This document shows, one piece after another, positions 11,699-23,301 of a DNA stretch of 64,000 bases. Made by a program: the position numbers and the translations under genes. The notes under the pieces are model-generated. The model was not told the DNA's origin and made no database searches. It saw only the letters and a list, made by a program, of their open reading frames with translations. The stretch lies in assembly GCA_036784855.1 (NCBI GenBank), contig JAZDSV010000039.1, forward strand, positions 1-64,000. Direction: 5' to 3'. The stretch is from Aphelidium insulamus (lineage: Eukaryota > Aphelidiomycota > Aphelidea > Aphelidiaceae). How positions within the stretch are numbered: position 1 is the stretch's first letter; each line of letters begins with the position of its first letter.

Positions 11699-13930
11699 TC
11701 ACCGCGCTCCATTACGGATCCAAACGTAGCCGTGCTGCGGCTTGCTAGGCAATGTATGGAGAGCCGCTTCCAGCGCCAAAGTATTTTCCCATGAGACTCG
11801 CGGCCCGCTGAACTGCCAGTAACTGCCACTGACACCGCCGGTTTTGTGGGTGGCGCAGACATCGTCATCCACTCCCGCCGCCACACTGGGATGCACGGCC
11901 GGTATGCCCCAGTCGACACGGAACTGCGCATCAATGTGGCGCTCGTCATACAGCTCAATGTCTGCGGCGCCGCCCATGCCTGGCATCGGTTTGGCCAACA
12001 CTCGCTGACGGCACAGATGCGGGTAGCTGGCGGTACAGGGCTTCGTGTACCACCGGCCGTCCAGCGTTGACATGGCCGTGCAATTATGCCTGGGGTCTGG
12101 CTGGCCGGGTGCCCAGGTCCACACGAATTGTTCCATTATTTTCGGCGTCAGCTGGTCCAGATCAATGATGCTTACGCCGCATTCTGTCGCAGGTGTGTCA
12201 GGTGTGCATTTACGATGTAAGTCCAGCAGCACTCACTGATCAGCGCCCGAATGTTCCTGGACAGCATAAACTGGCGGTCCTTGAAGAAATTGGATGGTCC
12301 AAACGATAGCGTGCTTTCATAACCGCGCATCCGCCGCGAGTACACAGAGAGTGATCTTGCGCCCGGAATCATGTTGTCGCCCGTGAGTGACGGCGGCTGC
12401 GTCGACAGCAGTGGAACGGTGGTGTGTCGAGAGTTTCTTGTAGCCACATGCAGTGAATGTCCTTTGGCACGGCACGCTGGATATGAGCTGATTCTGTTGG
12501 AGGTGAACTGGATCCACGACTCGGATGCCAGCCACATTGTCTGGTTGGCGGCCGGGTTTTCCGCATGGCACTTGAAATTGTCGCCATTCTCCACCATCAC
12601 TGTGGGTGTTTCCAGTTTAAAAATTGTAATATGTTATAGCCACCACAACCTTGGTATCCGCTGGCAGTGAGCTGCGCAATTGATGGCCACTCGTCCCCAG
12701 CAATCGGCAGTGGTGTCCCGGGAGTGAACAGCATCGATCCAAACACAAGGAGCAGAGTATCAATAATCTAGCAAGAATTAAGCATATTTTCAGACCACAA
12801 GCAAGTACTAACCTGCTGGCACTGATCTACCGGGACGCGGTTGTCCAAGTACAGCACGACAAACTCTTCGGGATTGCTGCGCAGCCACGCCTCAACCTCC
12901 GTCAAACCGGTGTGAAGTGTGGCGGATTGCCGGTGGCAGCCCATCCACCACCAGTTCCAGTCAGGCCCCAGCCACCGTTTGCCCCCGTCTGTAATGAAGT
13001 GTTATATATATATGCAACTAAGTACACTGTTCATACACAAAACTAGAAACATCCAACTACATGCAAAGTACTCAGTCAACGCAGACACATAACCAAGACT
13101 CACGACTATACAAGTATAGAATAGAGTTACTAACTCGCCATACGTACACATATAAATCCAGTGATTCAACTATGTATACAAGTACAGACAACAACTGCAG
13201 ACACACTTCTAAAGACACACAACAGCTATACTAGTACCATGTAGAGGTATATCCATGTACTTGTATCCATGTACAAAGTACATATCCATGAATATGTATA
13301 TCCACTACAAGCACTTACTGTGCCAGTAAGCCCAGGTGACCCAGGGCAGCCAGACCACGGGCGCCACATCCCAGTGACACAGCCGTATCTGCCGACCCGT
13401 CACCAGGTAGTTGTGGTGAATGTCCAGCTCGAGGCGACGCGCTCCCAGCTGCAACTGCTGCGTGAGCGACAGCCGCTGGTTGGCGATCACCACGGCGGCC
13501 GGGCGCAGGGTGGGCGTGCCGAGGAAGAGGCGCGTGATGGCCACGTCCTCGATGCCGATGTTGTTGGCGGGTGAGATGTAGGAGTTGTGGGTGCCGATGA
13601 ACTGGACGTAGGGCAGGGGGAGGTGGCGCTGCAGGTGGCGCTGCAATGCCAGTGAGTCGGCGAGCCACGGCGGGACGGCGAGCTGCTCGCAGACTTGTTG
13701 GCAGAATATGCCGTTACATCTCTGCCAGCCGTCGTGGGTGAGCATGTGTGTGTGTGTGTGTGAAGGTGCTTGGGTGTGCCTGTGGATGGGCATCAGTGTA
13801 GTACCTCTGTCCACTTTGTGCACGCCTCGGCCAGGCCGTCACTGAAGCAACTGGGCTGGTCCTTGCACTGGTCCGCCGCACGCGCCGCCATGGCACTGAG
13901 CAGTAGTAGTAGTAGTAGTACTCGTAGCAT
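11699..13930 (-). CDS. Secreted PI-PLC X-domain protein with a distinct C-terminal extension
   Basis: The start at 13930 gives a signal peptide (MLRVLLLLLLLSAMAARA). The catalytic X-like domain follows, with the first catalytic histidine in FIGTHNSY and the second region in RRLELDIHHNY and CHWD. The strand VVLYLDNRVPVDQ comes after an intron of about 320 nt. Such PLCXD-like enzymes cleave glycosyl-phosphatidylinositol or phosphoinositide head groups. Five or so introns split the gene, and the product is about 555 residues. The C-terminal half is Cys- and Trp-rich (FVWTWAPGQPDP, RWYTKPC, HLCRQ) and may form a separate carbohydrate- or protein-binding module, which I do not recognise. No calcium-binding C2 or PH domain is present. 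The frame is intact from signal peptide to stop. Confidence 0.8.
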
Positions 13931-14170
13931 TGCTGCCGTGGCTGTGCTGATGTGCGCAGGCATTGGTGCAGGTAGTGGATGGCTGGTTGTGCCGGGAAAC
14001 TGTCTCCGCATTTACATGCCGTGTCCGCACGTGCCAGCCGGTCGGCGCGTGCACCTCCGCATTGCCACGATTGCCCGCCTGGTGCACGTACATACACGTG
14101 CCAGACACAGGTACGTCACATATAGGTCTTTATTGTATGTACACATACACGGAGAGACAGAGGGAGAGGG

Positions 14171-16239
14171 TTACATCGAAGAGTGACGTGCCAGCAAGTG
14201 TTCATACAGGCTGACAGGCGGCTGTTGCCTGTCGTGGCCGTCCCAGTGCCACACAAAGCAGTCGCCCATGGTGGCCTCAGTGGGCGGGAAGCCGGTGTGC
14301 GGTGGCGGGAATGCGGCTTTGGCCACACTCATCTTGCCCCGCTTGCCCACGGCAAAGTTCCACGCGGTGGGCGGGTGCTGCACAATCACCGGTCCCTGAC
14401 AGTTCCACACCACGCAGTTTGCCCCCGATATGCCTTGCAATCGTTGTCAGTGTGTTCATTGCGCATATTATATATATATATATATATATTTGCATGCATT
14501 TACATATGAGCAGCTATATACAGAATACACACCGTGACCAGAGCCCATGTACGCACGGTTCTGCACGGCAAACTCTCCAACACAATTGTCGTAGAGGATG
14601 CCGCTGCCCCAGCGATGATGCGTCTCGGAGCTGGCCATGTCTCGCCGGGACTGGCAGCGGTAAAATACATTCGGTCCGCACACTCGCTGGTCGCATACGA
14701 ACGCGTGCCGCGCCAAATCCGTGAAGCAGTCACGCACCAGCGACAACTGGCCGCTAATGAAGAATCCTACGTTTCCGTGTCAACAGAGAGGAAAACAAAT
14801 ATATATACATGTATGTATGTATATATATATGCACATATACAATAATTAGATACCATAACGAGTGCCACCATCAACGCGCCAAGCAGGCTCCAGAAAGTTA
14901 CAGTTGGCCACGGTGACGCGGCTGGCACCGCGACGGATCCACGTGTGGTGGCCAAAGTTCACGGCATGCACACCGACCGCCCAGCAGCGCTCGCAGTTAT
15001 CGAACGAGATGGCGCGCTCCACATGCTGCTCACACACGCACACATCGGTGTTGACGCGGCGATTCAGTTGGCGGTGCCGAGTGTTCACGCGACACTCCAT
15101 GCTCAGGTGTTCCACGCCGCAGCGGTGAATGCGCCCCGCCAGCTCCTGATCAGTGATGCGCTGCACCCAGCCGCCGCCCCATCGCCGCTCGATGGCGGTG
15201 CTGAGTCCAATGTCCAGCTGGATGCGCTGTGTGGCGCCATCTACCGCCACCACCGTGCGCTCCCACTCCAGATTGAATGGTGGCTCCCAGTTGTGCTGCG
15301 GTGCAGCCGGCTTGGCTCCCGGATTCTTGGGCGGTGGCCGCTTCGGTATGTTGTCCATGCCGATGGCGTGCAACCACTCGGCATTGCCCACGCGCACCAC
15401 ACGCACGCGATCTCCCTGTGGATCATGTGCACCTGCACCTAGATGTTTGTGTGTACTGCACGTACCACCGAGAACTGCGAGGCATCCTGCACGTGCAGGC
15501 CAACTGTGCCGACAGGGTTACGCGAGTCCGTGATGGGCACCTGGGGAGGCGCGCGGCTTCCCGGCACCGACACCTTGCGGCCGTGCACTTGAAACAGTGG
15601 CTGTGCGCACACATCCGTCTGGGTGGCGGTGCACAGCAGACGCACGCCCGCCTGCTGTTGCTTTTGCTGCTGTCCCGACGGCAATGATTCCGCGGAAGGC
15701 ACGCCGCGCACCACAATGCCCGAGTGGTGCAGCCGGAGTGGCGGCGTGGCAATCACGTAGGTGCCTGGCTGCAGTTGGACTACGCCACATTGCTGCGCCG
15801 CATTGTCATTGTCTCCGCACGCATCCATACGCCTGGCCACCTCATCTATGGCGGCCTGGATGTCGGCGGTGCGGTCTCGTTCGTCTACGAGATATTGTGC
15901 TTAATGCCAGCAGTCACGTACTACACTCCTGCACACACCGTTCGTGGGAGAGACCACCTGGACAATTGGCTGGTTCTGCGGGTGCATGTCACTCTCGGGA
16001 CAGCCGCACACAGCAAAGTCCAGTAAACGATCCCCGCCCGGCAGAACCAGTTTCTCGGGACAGTGCCATGCCAGCTCCGCGGAGTTGTCAGTGTTTTTGC
16101 CATGGACATGGTTGTTTATGGCGGTGGTGGCGGCAGTCTTGACGGCGCTGGCAGTCTTGCTAGCAGTCTTGGTGGCTGTGGCGCCCATGGATGCGGGACG
16201 TGGCGGTTTGGGCGGCGGCGCCACTTCGTGCTGAGTCAT
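14171..16239 (-). CDS. Right-handed beta-helix (pectate-lyase-like fold) protein
   Basis: Five exons joined by GT-AG introns give a clean frame of about 590 residues ending at 14171. The central part has the sequence style of pectate-lyase-3/glycosyl-hydrolase-28-like beta-helices: an N-terminal cap DRTADIQAAIDEVARRM, then VVQLQPGTYVI, PLRLHHSGIVVRGV, and coils such as HLSMECRV, ISFDNCERCWAVGV and RVTVANCNFLEP. Cysteines are frequent in the coils, which suggests an extracellular product. The chosen start (16239) gives a basic Ala/Lys-rich N-terminus without a convincing signal peptide, so an upstream exon may be missing. Catalytic residues cannot be assigned by eye, and a polysaccharide substrate is only inferred from the fold. 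Confidence 0.7.
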
Positions 16240-16543
16240 ACTGCAACTAAAGTATGTGCAGGTACATGCATACGCGTCGAACACATCGTAGACGCGTCTT
16301 GGTGTGGCATTTTTAGCGCTCTGGACTTCTGTTGTTCATTCAATTGTTGTTACCGATGCTTCGACGGCATATAGGTGACCCACACTACGTAGTTCTAGAC
16401 TACGCGGAGAGGCACGAATAATTCAATGTCTGAGGTCTTTAAAATGCTGCCTGAAAATCAGTTATCATCGCAATGGTCATGACGTCAGCAGTGCCACCGG
16501 ATCACTTCAAATTCACACGCCAAACAACTAAAAGTCTCCAATA

Positions 16544-17445
16544 ATGCGCCAGTTCACGGACCAGCACACTCTCGATATCTCGGTGGACCAGTACGAGAGT
16601 CTGTTTGCTGGCGATGACCCGGCATTCGGCGCGGCATTCCACCGTCACCGTGGCCATCAAATGGTTGGCGACGAAGTAATTTCGGGGAAGATACCATACT
16701 GGCCATGGCGCATACATACTGAAGATTGCATATCAAAAGAACCAGCCAACCTTATCGACGACAAGCGCGATACTGCGACCATTAAAGAGACGGAATACAA
16801 GTGCCTGCGCCGTAGCGGCCTGCTGCACCCACTGTCGCAGTCAGATCCTATCAAGCAGCAGTTGCTGACAGACTGGCCCAGTTGGACTCACCTAACCCCC
16901 GAAGACGTGTCACAGATCAAAGGTGACGATCATAAAACTTGATGCATTATTGTTTAACTTATGTAGAAGTGGAGGTGCGCACGGAAATGTTTTATTTACC
17001 ATTACCCATACCGCAAGCAATGCAGCGCGCAGCATTCGGCACCACAGCACCACGCGGACACCTTATGCAGAGTACGTTTCATGACATGTCTATTTGATTC
17101 CAGTTTCATTTTATATCAGGTGTCCATGTGCGTGCGTGTAACAGACTGGCGGATGGTGCGCTCGTTGTGGAGACACGTAGCCAGCCCGTATCGGGAATGT
17201 TGGCCGACCGGTTCTACGTGCATCTGACCTATCGTGTCGCCCCGATTCCGAATGCTGGCACAACAGATCAGTGCCAGCTGACTGTTCATGGCACTATTGC
17301 GGTGACGCGCTGGCCGAGTGTTGCGGGAGCGGTGGAAACAATGTCGTTGCCTATATGCCGTAAAATGCACACCGAGTGGGCACAGTTTGCCATCTCCTAC
17401 GCCAAAAAGCATGTCGCCATAGACACGCCATACCATGAAAAATAG
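16544..17445 (+). CDS. VASt-domain-like protein without GRAM domain
   Basis: Three exons (16544-16921, about 16967-17069, 17119-17445) give about 270 residues. The C-terminal two thirds resemble the StART-like VASt fold of Aster/GRAMD1 and Lam sterol-transfer proteins: an early LFAGDDPAF segment, a middle EVRTEMFYLPLPIP strand, then SGMLADRFYVHLTYRV followed by QLTVHGTIAVTRWP and a closing amphipathic helix. There is no GRAM domain and no transmembrane helix, so it would be a soluble lipid-binding domain. A full GRAM-VASt-TM protein lies 7 kb away at 24403. The family call rests on pattern, not alignment; another StART-like family is possible. Confidence 0.5.
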
Positions 17446-17531
17446 AAATGAAACTTTAGGGAAGAAAGGCTAGATGCAAGTTATTGATCGCGCGCGGATA
17501 ATCACGGGTAAACTGTTGCAGTTTAAAAAGT

Positions 17532-17912
17532 ATGGGCGACCACCATCACCACTTTGACATGAGCTCCATGCATCACGATCGCTCAATTGTTGGACCCCAC
17601 CACTCATTTCCTTCCGCGAACCATCACCATTCTTTCGGCCATCACCAGCACCACGTTGGAGCTGGAAATAACCTGCATCACCACCACAAGCATCATGACA
17701 GTGGATCTGCCGATGCCACTGCATTTGTGATGCTACCGCTTGCAAGGCATGACACAATTAAATCCAGCCATGCGCGGGGAGATCGTTTGGGGAATGACAC
17801 GGCGTCTGAGGAGAAGGAGAACGCGCGATGTGTCACCAAAAAGCAAGTCCTTTTATTTATCGCCGCTATTCTGCTGGTTGGCGCTGTTGTGGTGGTAGTA
17901 GTCCTGGTATAA
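17532..17912 (+). CDS. Small His-rich tail-anchored membrane protein
   Basis: This is a 126-residue single exon. The first 60 residues are about one third histidine in clusters (GDHHHHFDM, NLHH, NHHHSFGHHQHH). A linker with a basic patch follows. The last about 20 residues form one hydrophobic helix (VLLFIAAILLVGAVVVVVVLV) reaching the C-terminus, typical of a tail-anchored protein with its His-rich part in the cytosol. Histidine clusters suggest metal (zinc, copper or nickel) binding or pH sensing; no family is recognised. It starts shortly after the VASt-like gene, on the same strand. Confidence 0.6.
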   Translation: MGDHHHHFDMSSMHHDRSIVGPHHSFPSANHHHSFGHHQHHVGAGNNLHHHHKHHDSGSADATAFVMLPLARHDTIKSSHARGDRLGNDTASEEKENARCVTKKQVLLFIAAILLVGAVVVVVVLV

Positions 17913-18022
17913 CCGTTCGATCGAGTGCTTTTCAATAAACGTACTGTGGTAGTTGTGCAAGTTCTTTAACAACATGCACATAGTTGTGCACGAGTGCAGA
18001 TGTCTTTATTATTGTGCACACG

Positions 18023-20554
18023 CTAGTGATCGCACTTGCCAAACAGCTCCACGGGCCGTTCACCGCGCTGCACAATGCCCTCCATGGCACAGCACAGATC
18101 ATAGTTGATCTCATGGCTGACACGGCTATCGTGCTGGTAGCCGGGGTGCCGCTGCACAAAGTCCCGGATCCAGGCGGCGGTGGTCATGCACTCGCCGCTG
18201 GCACGCCGGCGCACCAGGTCCAAGTACCGGTTGAGACGGCGGCGCGTCTCAAAGTCCACGCCGATCCCGTTCAGATAGGTGTCGATGATGTGGATCAGGC
18301 CGGGGAATGCGGCGCTGCCATTCACGATCTCATCCACCGACATCTCGCGCGACACATCCCCACTGCCGTCCGCGTCCATGTTACCATTCGAATTTGACTG
18401 CGTGCTGTTGTTTGAGCTGACGGCCGGCGACGGGTGATGCAGTGAGTGATGGTTGATGCCAGACTCGCGCATGTGATGCATCTGCAGTGGGGACGGGTTG
18501 TCGGGCGCCGGGCTGCTAAAGTGGTGCAGCGCCAGGGACTGGCTGTCCGTGTACAGCGGCGAGTTGGATCCGCCGCTCAGCCTTAGATCTGCCGATGCCG
18601 CGGACGCCGATGAGAAGCGTCCCGCCACCGACGACGACGGTTTGAACACTCGCTGCCTAAAGTGAAACTTTTGCGAGTGTATGGCATCGCGCCTCTGCGC
18701 CCGTTCCATATTCTCATCCACCTGTGACACACGCCGCGTGTTAACTGGATAGCAATCAACTGCAATCAATCTCACCTTGCTGATGGGAACATAGAAGTCC
18801 AGCTGAAACGAGAGAATGGCGCGCGTGAGCAATGCAATGAATATGGAGAAGGCGGCATTCTCAAATTCCGTCAGCTGGATCTCCATCGATCGGAATTCGA
18901 CCCGCCAGCCGATCGGCGAGTTTGGCGGTGGCGGCTTGAAGCGCATCGTTTGCCAGTTTGTCGATTGTATATTCTGCATGGAATTTAATTGGCATTAAGA
19001 TAGAGATGACCTAATTCACCTCAAAGTGGTCCGATGACGTGGCATCATCCTGATCAAGCAGTTCGCGGAATATGACTAGTGGGTCGCGGATAAACAGGTG
19101 AGCCATGTGTCGCGCCAACAAATGGTCGATGCCTGATGAATGAGCCATTAGCAGGTTTAACCAATGAAAGCTCCATACCTTCACTGATGAGACGCTGGTA
19201 TATGTCCTTGTCAATGGGGATTTCCACATCGTTGTAGGCTGGTTTGAATGCCGAGTCAAGAGACAGATAAGTAGAGACTGAGGCGTAGCGTGATTTAGGA
19301 ATTCGATACGGGCGTGAGTTATTTCCCGACCCGCCACTGTCGGTCTGCAAGGACAACAATCAGCACAAGTACGACCAGGTGAATGGAACACACCTCGCCG
19401 CGCTCGTATGGAGTGCGATCATCAACTGAGGCCGATATTATGTTCCAGCGGCAATCGACGTCGGCCAGGTATCCGCGAAAGATCGGTGACGCCGCCGTCA
19501 GCGCAAGCATAATAGGCGTGACGGCGGTCAGCTGGTCGTACAGGTACCGCGCCTCGGTGATGCTGCACGCCTGGAACGTGATCTGCAGACAAGAGCAGCC
19601 CATGCCGAAACACATGGCGTCCATGTATATGTGGTCCGGCCGGGGTGCTGTGGCGTCCACGGCATCCAGCGGCGCGGGCAAATCTTCCACAAATGGTGCA
19701 TCGGCAATACGCTCATCCTTGTATATGGGCACATTGATGGCCACCTTGCTTCCACGACGCTGTCGAATATTTGCCGTCAGCGTCCTATTCATCTTATTAG
19801 AACTTGCTCATACAATAAACAGTCGCGATACTCATGTATATAGTCACAGACATACGTTTTATACTAAACTTACGGAAAGCGAGCGTGAGGGGCAATGGCG
19901 GTGGCAGGAATGAACAGGGAACGGGACGCGGGACACCGCGGCTCCGAGTGCGGTTCGAGGAATTCTCCGGCGCCCAGCATCGGATACGAAGTGAGCGACA
20001 TCAAGCGCTCATTCGGCCTCAGCAGGCGCTCCACAGTGCGACGCCTACAAGTAGACTAATTACACTTGATAGATTACACAAGTAGAAAATTGTCATTGAA
20101 CGCACCGAAGCAGCATGTTAGCCTCCACTTCAAGAAGGCCGCGCACCGTGGAGCCATATGGCGCACCCGGTGTTGCCTCTAGCATGTATCGCGCATACTC
20201 GGGCTTCCACGAGGTCTGTGGCGGTCCCCTACAACAGTTACAGCGATAAATGTACAATATACAAATGCACACACACACACACCCTCCAGACGCCTTGATC
20301 TCCTCCGCTTCCAGACGCTGCAACTCATCCAGCACCTCGGCGGCGCGCAGAGACAGTTTGGCACGCCGTGTCTGCGGGTCCATGTGCAGCAGCATGTACT
20401 CCAGCTCATCGCCCCACAGCAGGCAGTCACGCGTACGCCCCGCCAGACGCCGGTATATGGCCAGGAACTGCTCGATTCCATGCTGGCGCACGTGGTCCGC
20501 ATATTGACGCGCCTCGGACCACGGGAGCGGCGTGCCCAGCGACAGCAAGCCCAT
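18023..20554 (-). CDS. GCLC: Glutamate-cysteine ligase catalytic subunit
   Basis: This cytosolic ATP-dependent ligase makes gamma-glutamylcysteine, the rate-limiting step of glutathione synthesis. The start at 20554 gives the family N-terminus [12 protein letters not shown]. Further conserved blocks are [113 protein letters not shown] and LFIRDPL. Seven introns are inferred, one of 51 nt (in the K/VDENM region) that would read through in frame but is absent from homologues. About 100 residues rich in Ser, His and Asn (around 18680-18360) are inserted before MSVDEIVNG, where the animal enzyme is shorter. The total is about 710 residues. The frame is clean and identification is secure. It belongs to the eukaryotic GCL family shared by animals and fungi. 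Confidence 0.95.
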
Positions 20555-20783
20555 TTCACGAGCCTTATCAAAGATCTCGGGGTGATTGTTCACGCAGCGA
20601 TAATATTAATGCGCATTAATTAGTTGTGTATTAGTGCGCCGACACCGTATTTAACTGTATACGAAGTTTCAGTAATTTGCACAATTTGACTTACTGTATA
20701 TAAATGTATTGTATATAAATGTTGGCGTCAGCGGCAAAATTTGATGTTTCCATCCAGAGCAGATAGCTGCTGGTTTAATGGGT

Positions 20784-21202
20784 TCAGATCTCTTGTTCAG
20801 GGTATGGCATGTAGTTGGGGCGGGCAACCCGACGTAGTACGCGGTCCAGGGGTTGAGACAAAAAGAGAACTAAAATAGAAGCAATTAACCCGTGCTTCTA
20901 GCCGCGACGCGACGCGGCCAACTCATGTCTTCCACGGCTGTTGGGTTGAAATTGTCCCCACAACAAGAGTGTATGTAGTTCTATTAATCGCACTAGGTAG
21001 GCCGCCGCTGGAGGAAGATTTTTACGGTTTCCGCGTCGACATTGGCGTGGCAAAGCAACTCCAACTCTTTAATGTGCAGCTCCACTTGCCCCGTACGTAA
21101 CGCTGCCTGATTGCAGGGCACTGATATGAGACCTTGGCCAGCCATGGCTACTGCTGCCCATGGAGTCCCTGCAAGGACACACTGAGCCAACGCTTCAACC
21201 AA
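20784..21202 (-). pseudogene. Fragmentary minus-strand coding remnant, possibly tRNA-synthetase-derived
   Basis: Two short open segments look like real protein but do not join into a gene. One (21202-20993) contains RTGQVELHIKELELL, reminiscent of the last strand of the OB-fold of class IIb aminoacyl-tRNA synthetases such as AspRS. The other ends NYMPYPEQEI-stop at 20784. No catalytic motif of a synthetase is present in the vicinity. It may be a relic, or exons of an unrecognised small gene; the family suggestion is weak. Confidence 0.25.
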
Positions 21203-21342
21203 TAATCATAATAGCCAGAAGTATTCTGACAATCATGACTGCATACCATATGTATATATGGCCATTAACTGCTTGTTCATTGTAAATACTTTTGTCCCTA
21301 AACACACACCGCATATATACTCACACTCACACCACCACCGCC

Positions 21343-23301
21343 ATGCCCCAGCAAGTTATAGCCTCCGCGGACCAGTTATCGCTGCGCTCCAGCAAGGCCA
21401 TGTCTGTTGCCTCGCTGTCAGATGATGGCGGCACACTGGCCAGTGGTGCACTGTCAGCCCCGGCGCTGGACATGCAGACTAGGCCGCGCAAGGACTACCT
21501 GGTGCGCAAGTTGCACGACTTTACAACTGTGCAGCACCGACTGGAAGATGATGTCTGGGGTGCCAAGCACACGCTGGTTAGTAGTGTATGCACTGTATTA
21601 TGTGGGTGGGTGGTTGTGACAGTGGTGTGACAGCGAGGGGTGGTGTCGGTGCGGCTACTGCGGGCCAGTGTCCGTCGGCATGATGGTGCGGGCATACACC
21701 CCATATTGTCGTCTATGAAATATACTTATATCTCTCCGTGTAGAATTCGTGCGCAATAGCGATCATGTGGTGGTGCAGGTGGCTTGTGGCGCAGTCACGC
21801 GGCGCAGCTGGCCCGTGCCAAACAGACGCGGTGTGGCCGAGTTCAGTGCCCAGACACTGCACGTGCCGGTCAGGGTGCCGCGCACGCACACCCATCCCTT
21901 CAACCAGGTGGTGTTTCGAGTGCTGGGCGTGGCGCAGTTATCTGTCGTGGACTCCCGTTATGCGACGGGCGGCGGCGGCGACAGTGTGACAGGCGGAAGC
22001 TCCGTTGCCGACGCCCCGGCCGTCAACCAGCTGGGCACACTGGAACTTCACCTTCACGATATCATGGCGGTTTGTTGTGTCAGTATATAGTACATCTAAG
22101 TATATCTGCAGTGCCGATGCGTTGGGTGGTCCTTTGACCTCTGGGACGAGCACAGCATTGTTGGCCAGCTGTCAATGGAACTCACATTCAACTATGGATC
22201 TTTCGGGTACGGCCACTCGGCACAGCTGGCTGATACAACTACGCCCCCACAGGAGGCCATAGCCTTGTCACTGTTTCCACGTGTCACTCTTGATGACGGT
22301 TAGTTTTGTCCGATTATTTAATGTTCATTGAAGCGTGTAATGAGCTAGATGATGAAGACAGTGGGCAAGCATGGCGAAACAACTTTAATGACCAAGAGGA
22401 TGACTCGTTCATCCAGACATACACCAACTGCCGGAACCGTGTCGGACGGATACTATCCCTACGCAAGAGACTCGCCTCGGAGCACCAGGCTAGTAATATT
22501 ATGATCATTAAACCGGTGAGTTTAACCGAGTAGCCATTTGGAGTTGTTGGGAGTGGCGGCCGGGCGGTAGCTACGACTGCGGAAGACTCCCTGCCTCCGG
22601 CTGCCTACATGTCGCTCATGGAACAGTCGATAAAGGCTGCTTCGGCGTCCGCAGCAGCTCGGTCCACATCTGGAATGCTTCAATCGTCCAAGAAGACCCT
22701 TAATGCCACCCCACTGCCAACAGCAACTCCAACTACTATCACCACCACTAAAAGTCCGACAGCACTGTCGCCATTGGAAACGATGACCACGCCGCGTCGA
22801 CGAGCGGTGACAATGGTGGCAGCATCTCGCCAAGCACTGTCAGACTTGATGAACACTGTTCACGGTGGCCGATCTCGTGTGGCTCCAATGGCAACGGACG
22901 ATGCAACAAATGCCGCAACAAACAGCAACAACACCACCGATCCCCCGTATGCAACAACCGGCCGTCCAACGCCTGCTGCATTGCGAAGTGTGGGTGATGT
23001 GCTGCACGCGCCCGATAGTCCAAAGGGAACTAGGCGCGCGCGTCGCAACTCACTGATGGCGCACTTGTTCCCAGCGGCGGCTACAGCCACAAAATCATCC
23101 CAGCTCATGATGGGCACGCCGGCCACCACATCTGCCGCCAGACTGCGCGCATCTACCATGATGGTGGGTGGACTGGCCTCTAGATCTGCAATTGGCCTGC
23201 CGGGTGTTGAGGTGGCGCCGCAGACAGAGGAAGAGGAGTTGCGGCGAGTGGCACTGAAGTTTGCCGAGACGGAACATCGACTGCAGCAGCACCGGCACTA
23301 G
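21343..23301 (+). CDS. C2-domain protein, C2CD6 (CatSper tau)-like
   Basis: Six exons of about 555 residues. The N-terminus is Ser-rich. A C2-like beta sandwich follows: RGVVSVRLLRA, then FVRNSDHVVVQVACG, FNQVVFRVLG, LGTLELHLHDIM and VGWSFDLWDEHSIVGQLSMEL, closing with NYGSFGYGHSAQL and SLFPRVTLDD. The FGYG...SLFPR tail resembles C2CD6/ALS2CR11, a C2 protein linked to sperm calcium channels, but this is from memory of the motif. The calcium-binding aspartates of classical C2 domains are mostly missing. The C-terminal half (22609-23301) is Ser/Thr/Ala-rich and disordered, ending in a short helix. An intron from a gtaata donor after codon GCT-A restores the frame near 22.5 kb. The start at 21343 follows a CACC-rich leader. 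Confidence 0.55.

Noticed and set aside
14461-14500. AT dinucleotide tracts here and at 33349-33378 as possible regulatory elements
   Set aside because: Both fall inside introns (beta-helix gene and FANCM) and look like simple microsatellites.
15597-16142. Plus-strand ORF of 181 codons
   Set aside because: Antisense to the beta-helix gene, whose minus-strand frame and splice sites are coherent; the ORF has the Arg/Pro/Cys-rich look of a shadow frame.
20555-20593. Upstream start for glutamate-cysteine ligase at 20593
   Set aside because: The codon is GTG and the family N-terminus ([10 protein letters not shown]) begins at the ATG at 20554.
22865-23056. Gln-rich ORF in the C2 gene
   Set aside because: Shadow frame of the Ser/Thr/Ala-rich C-terminal exon.
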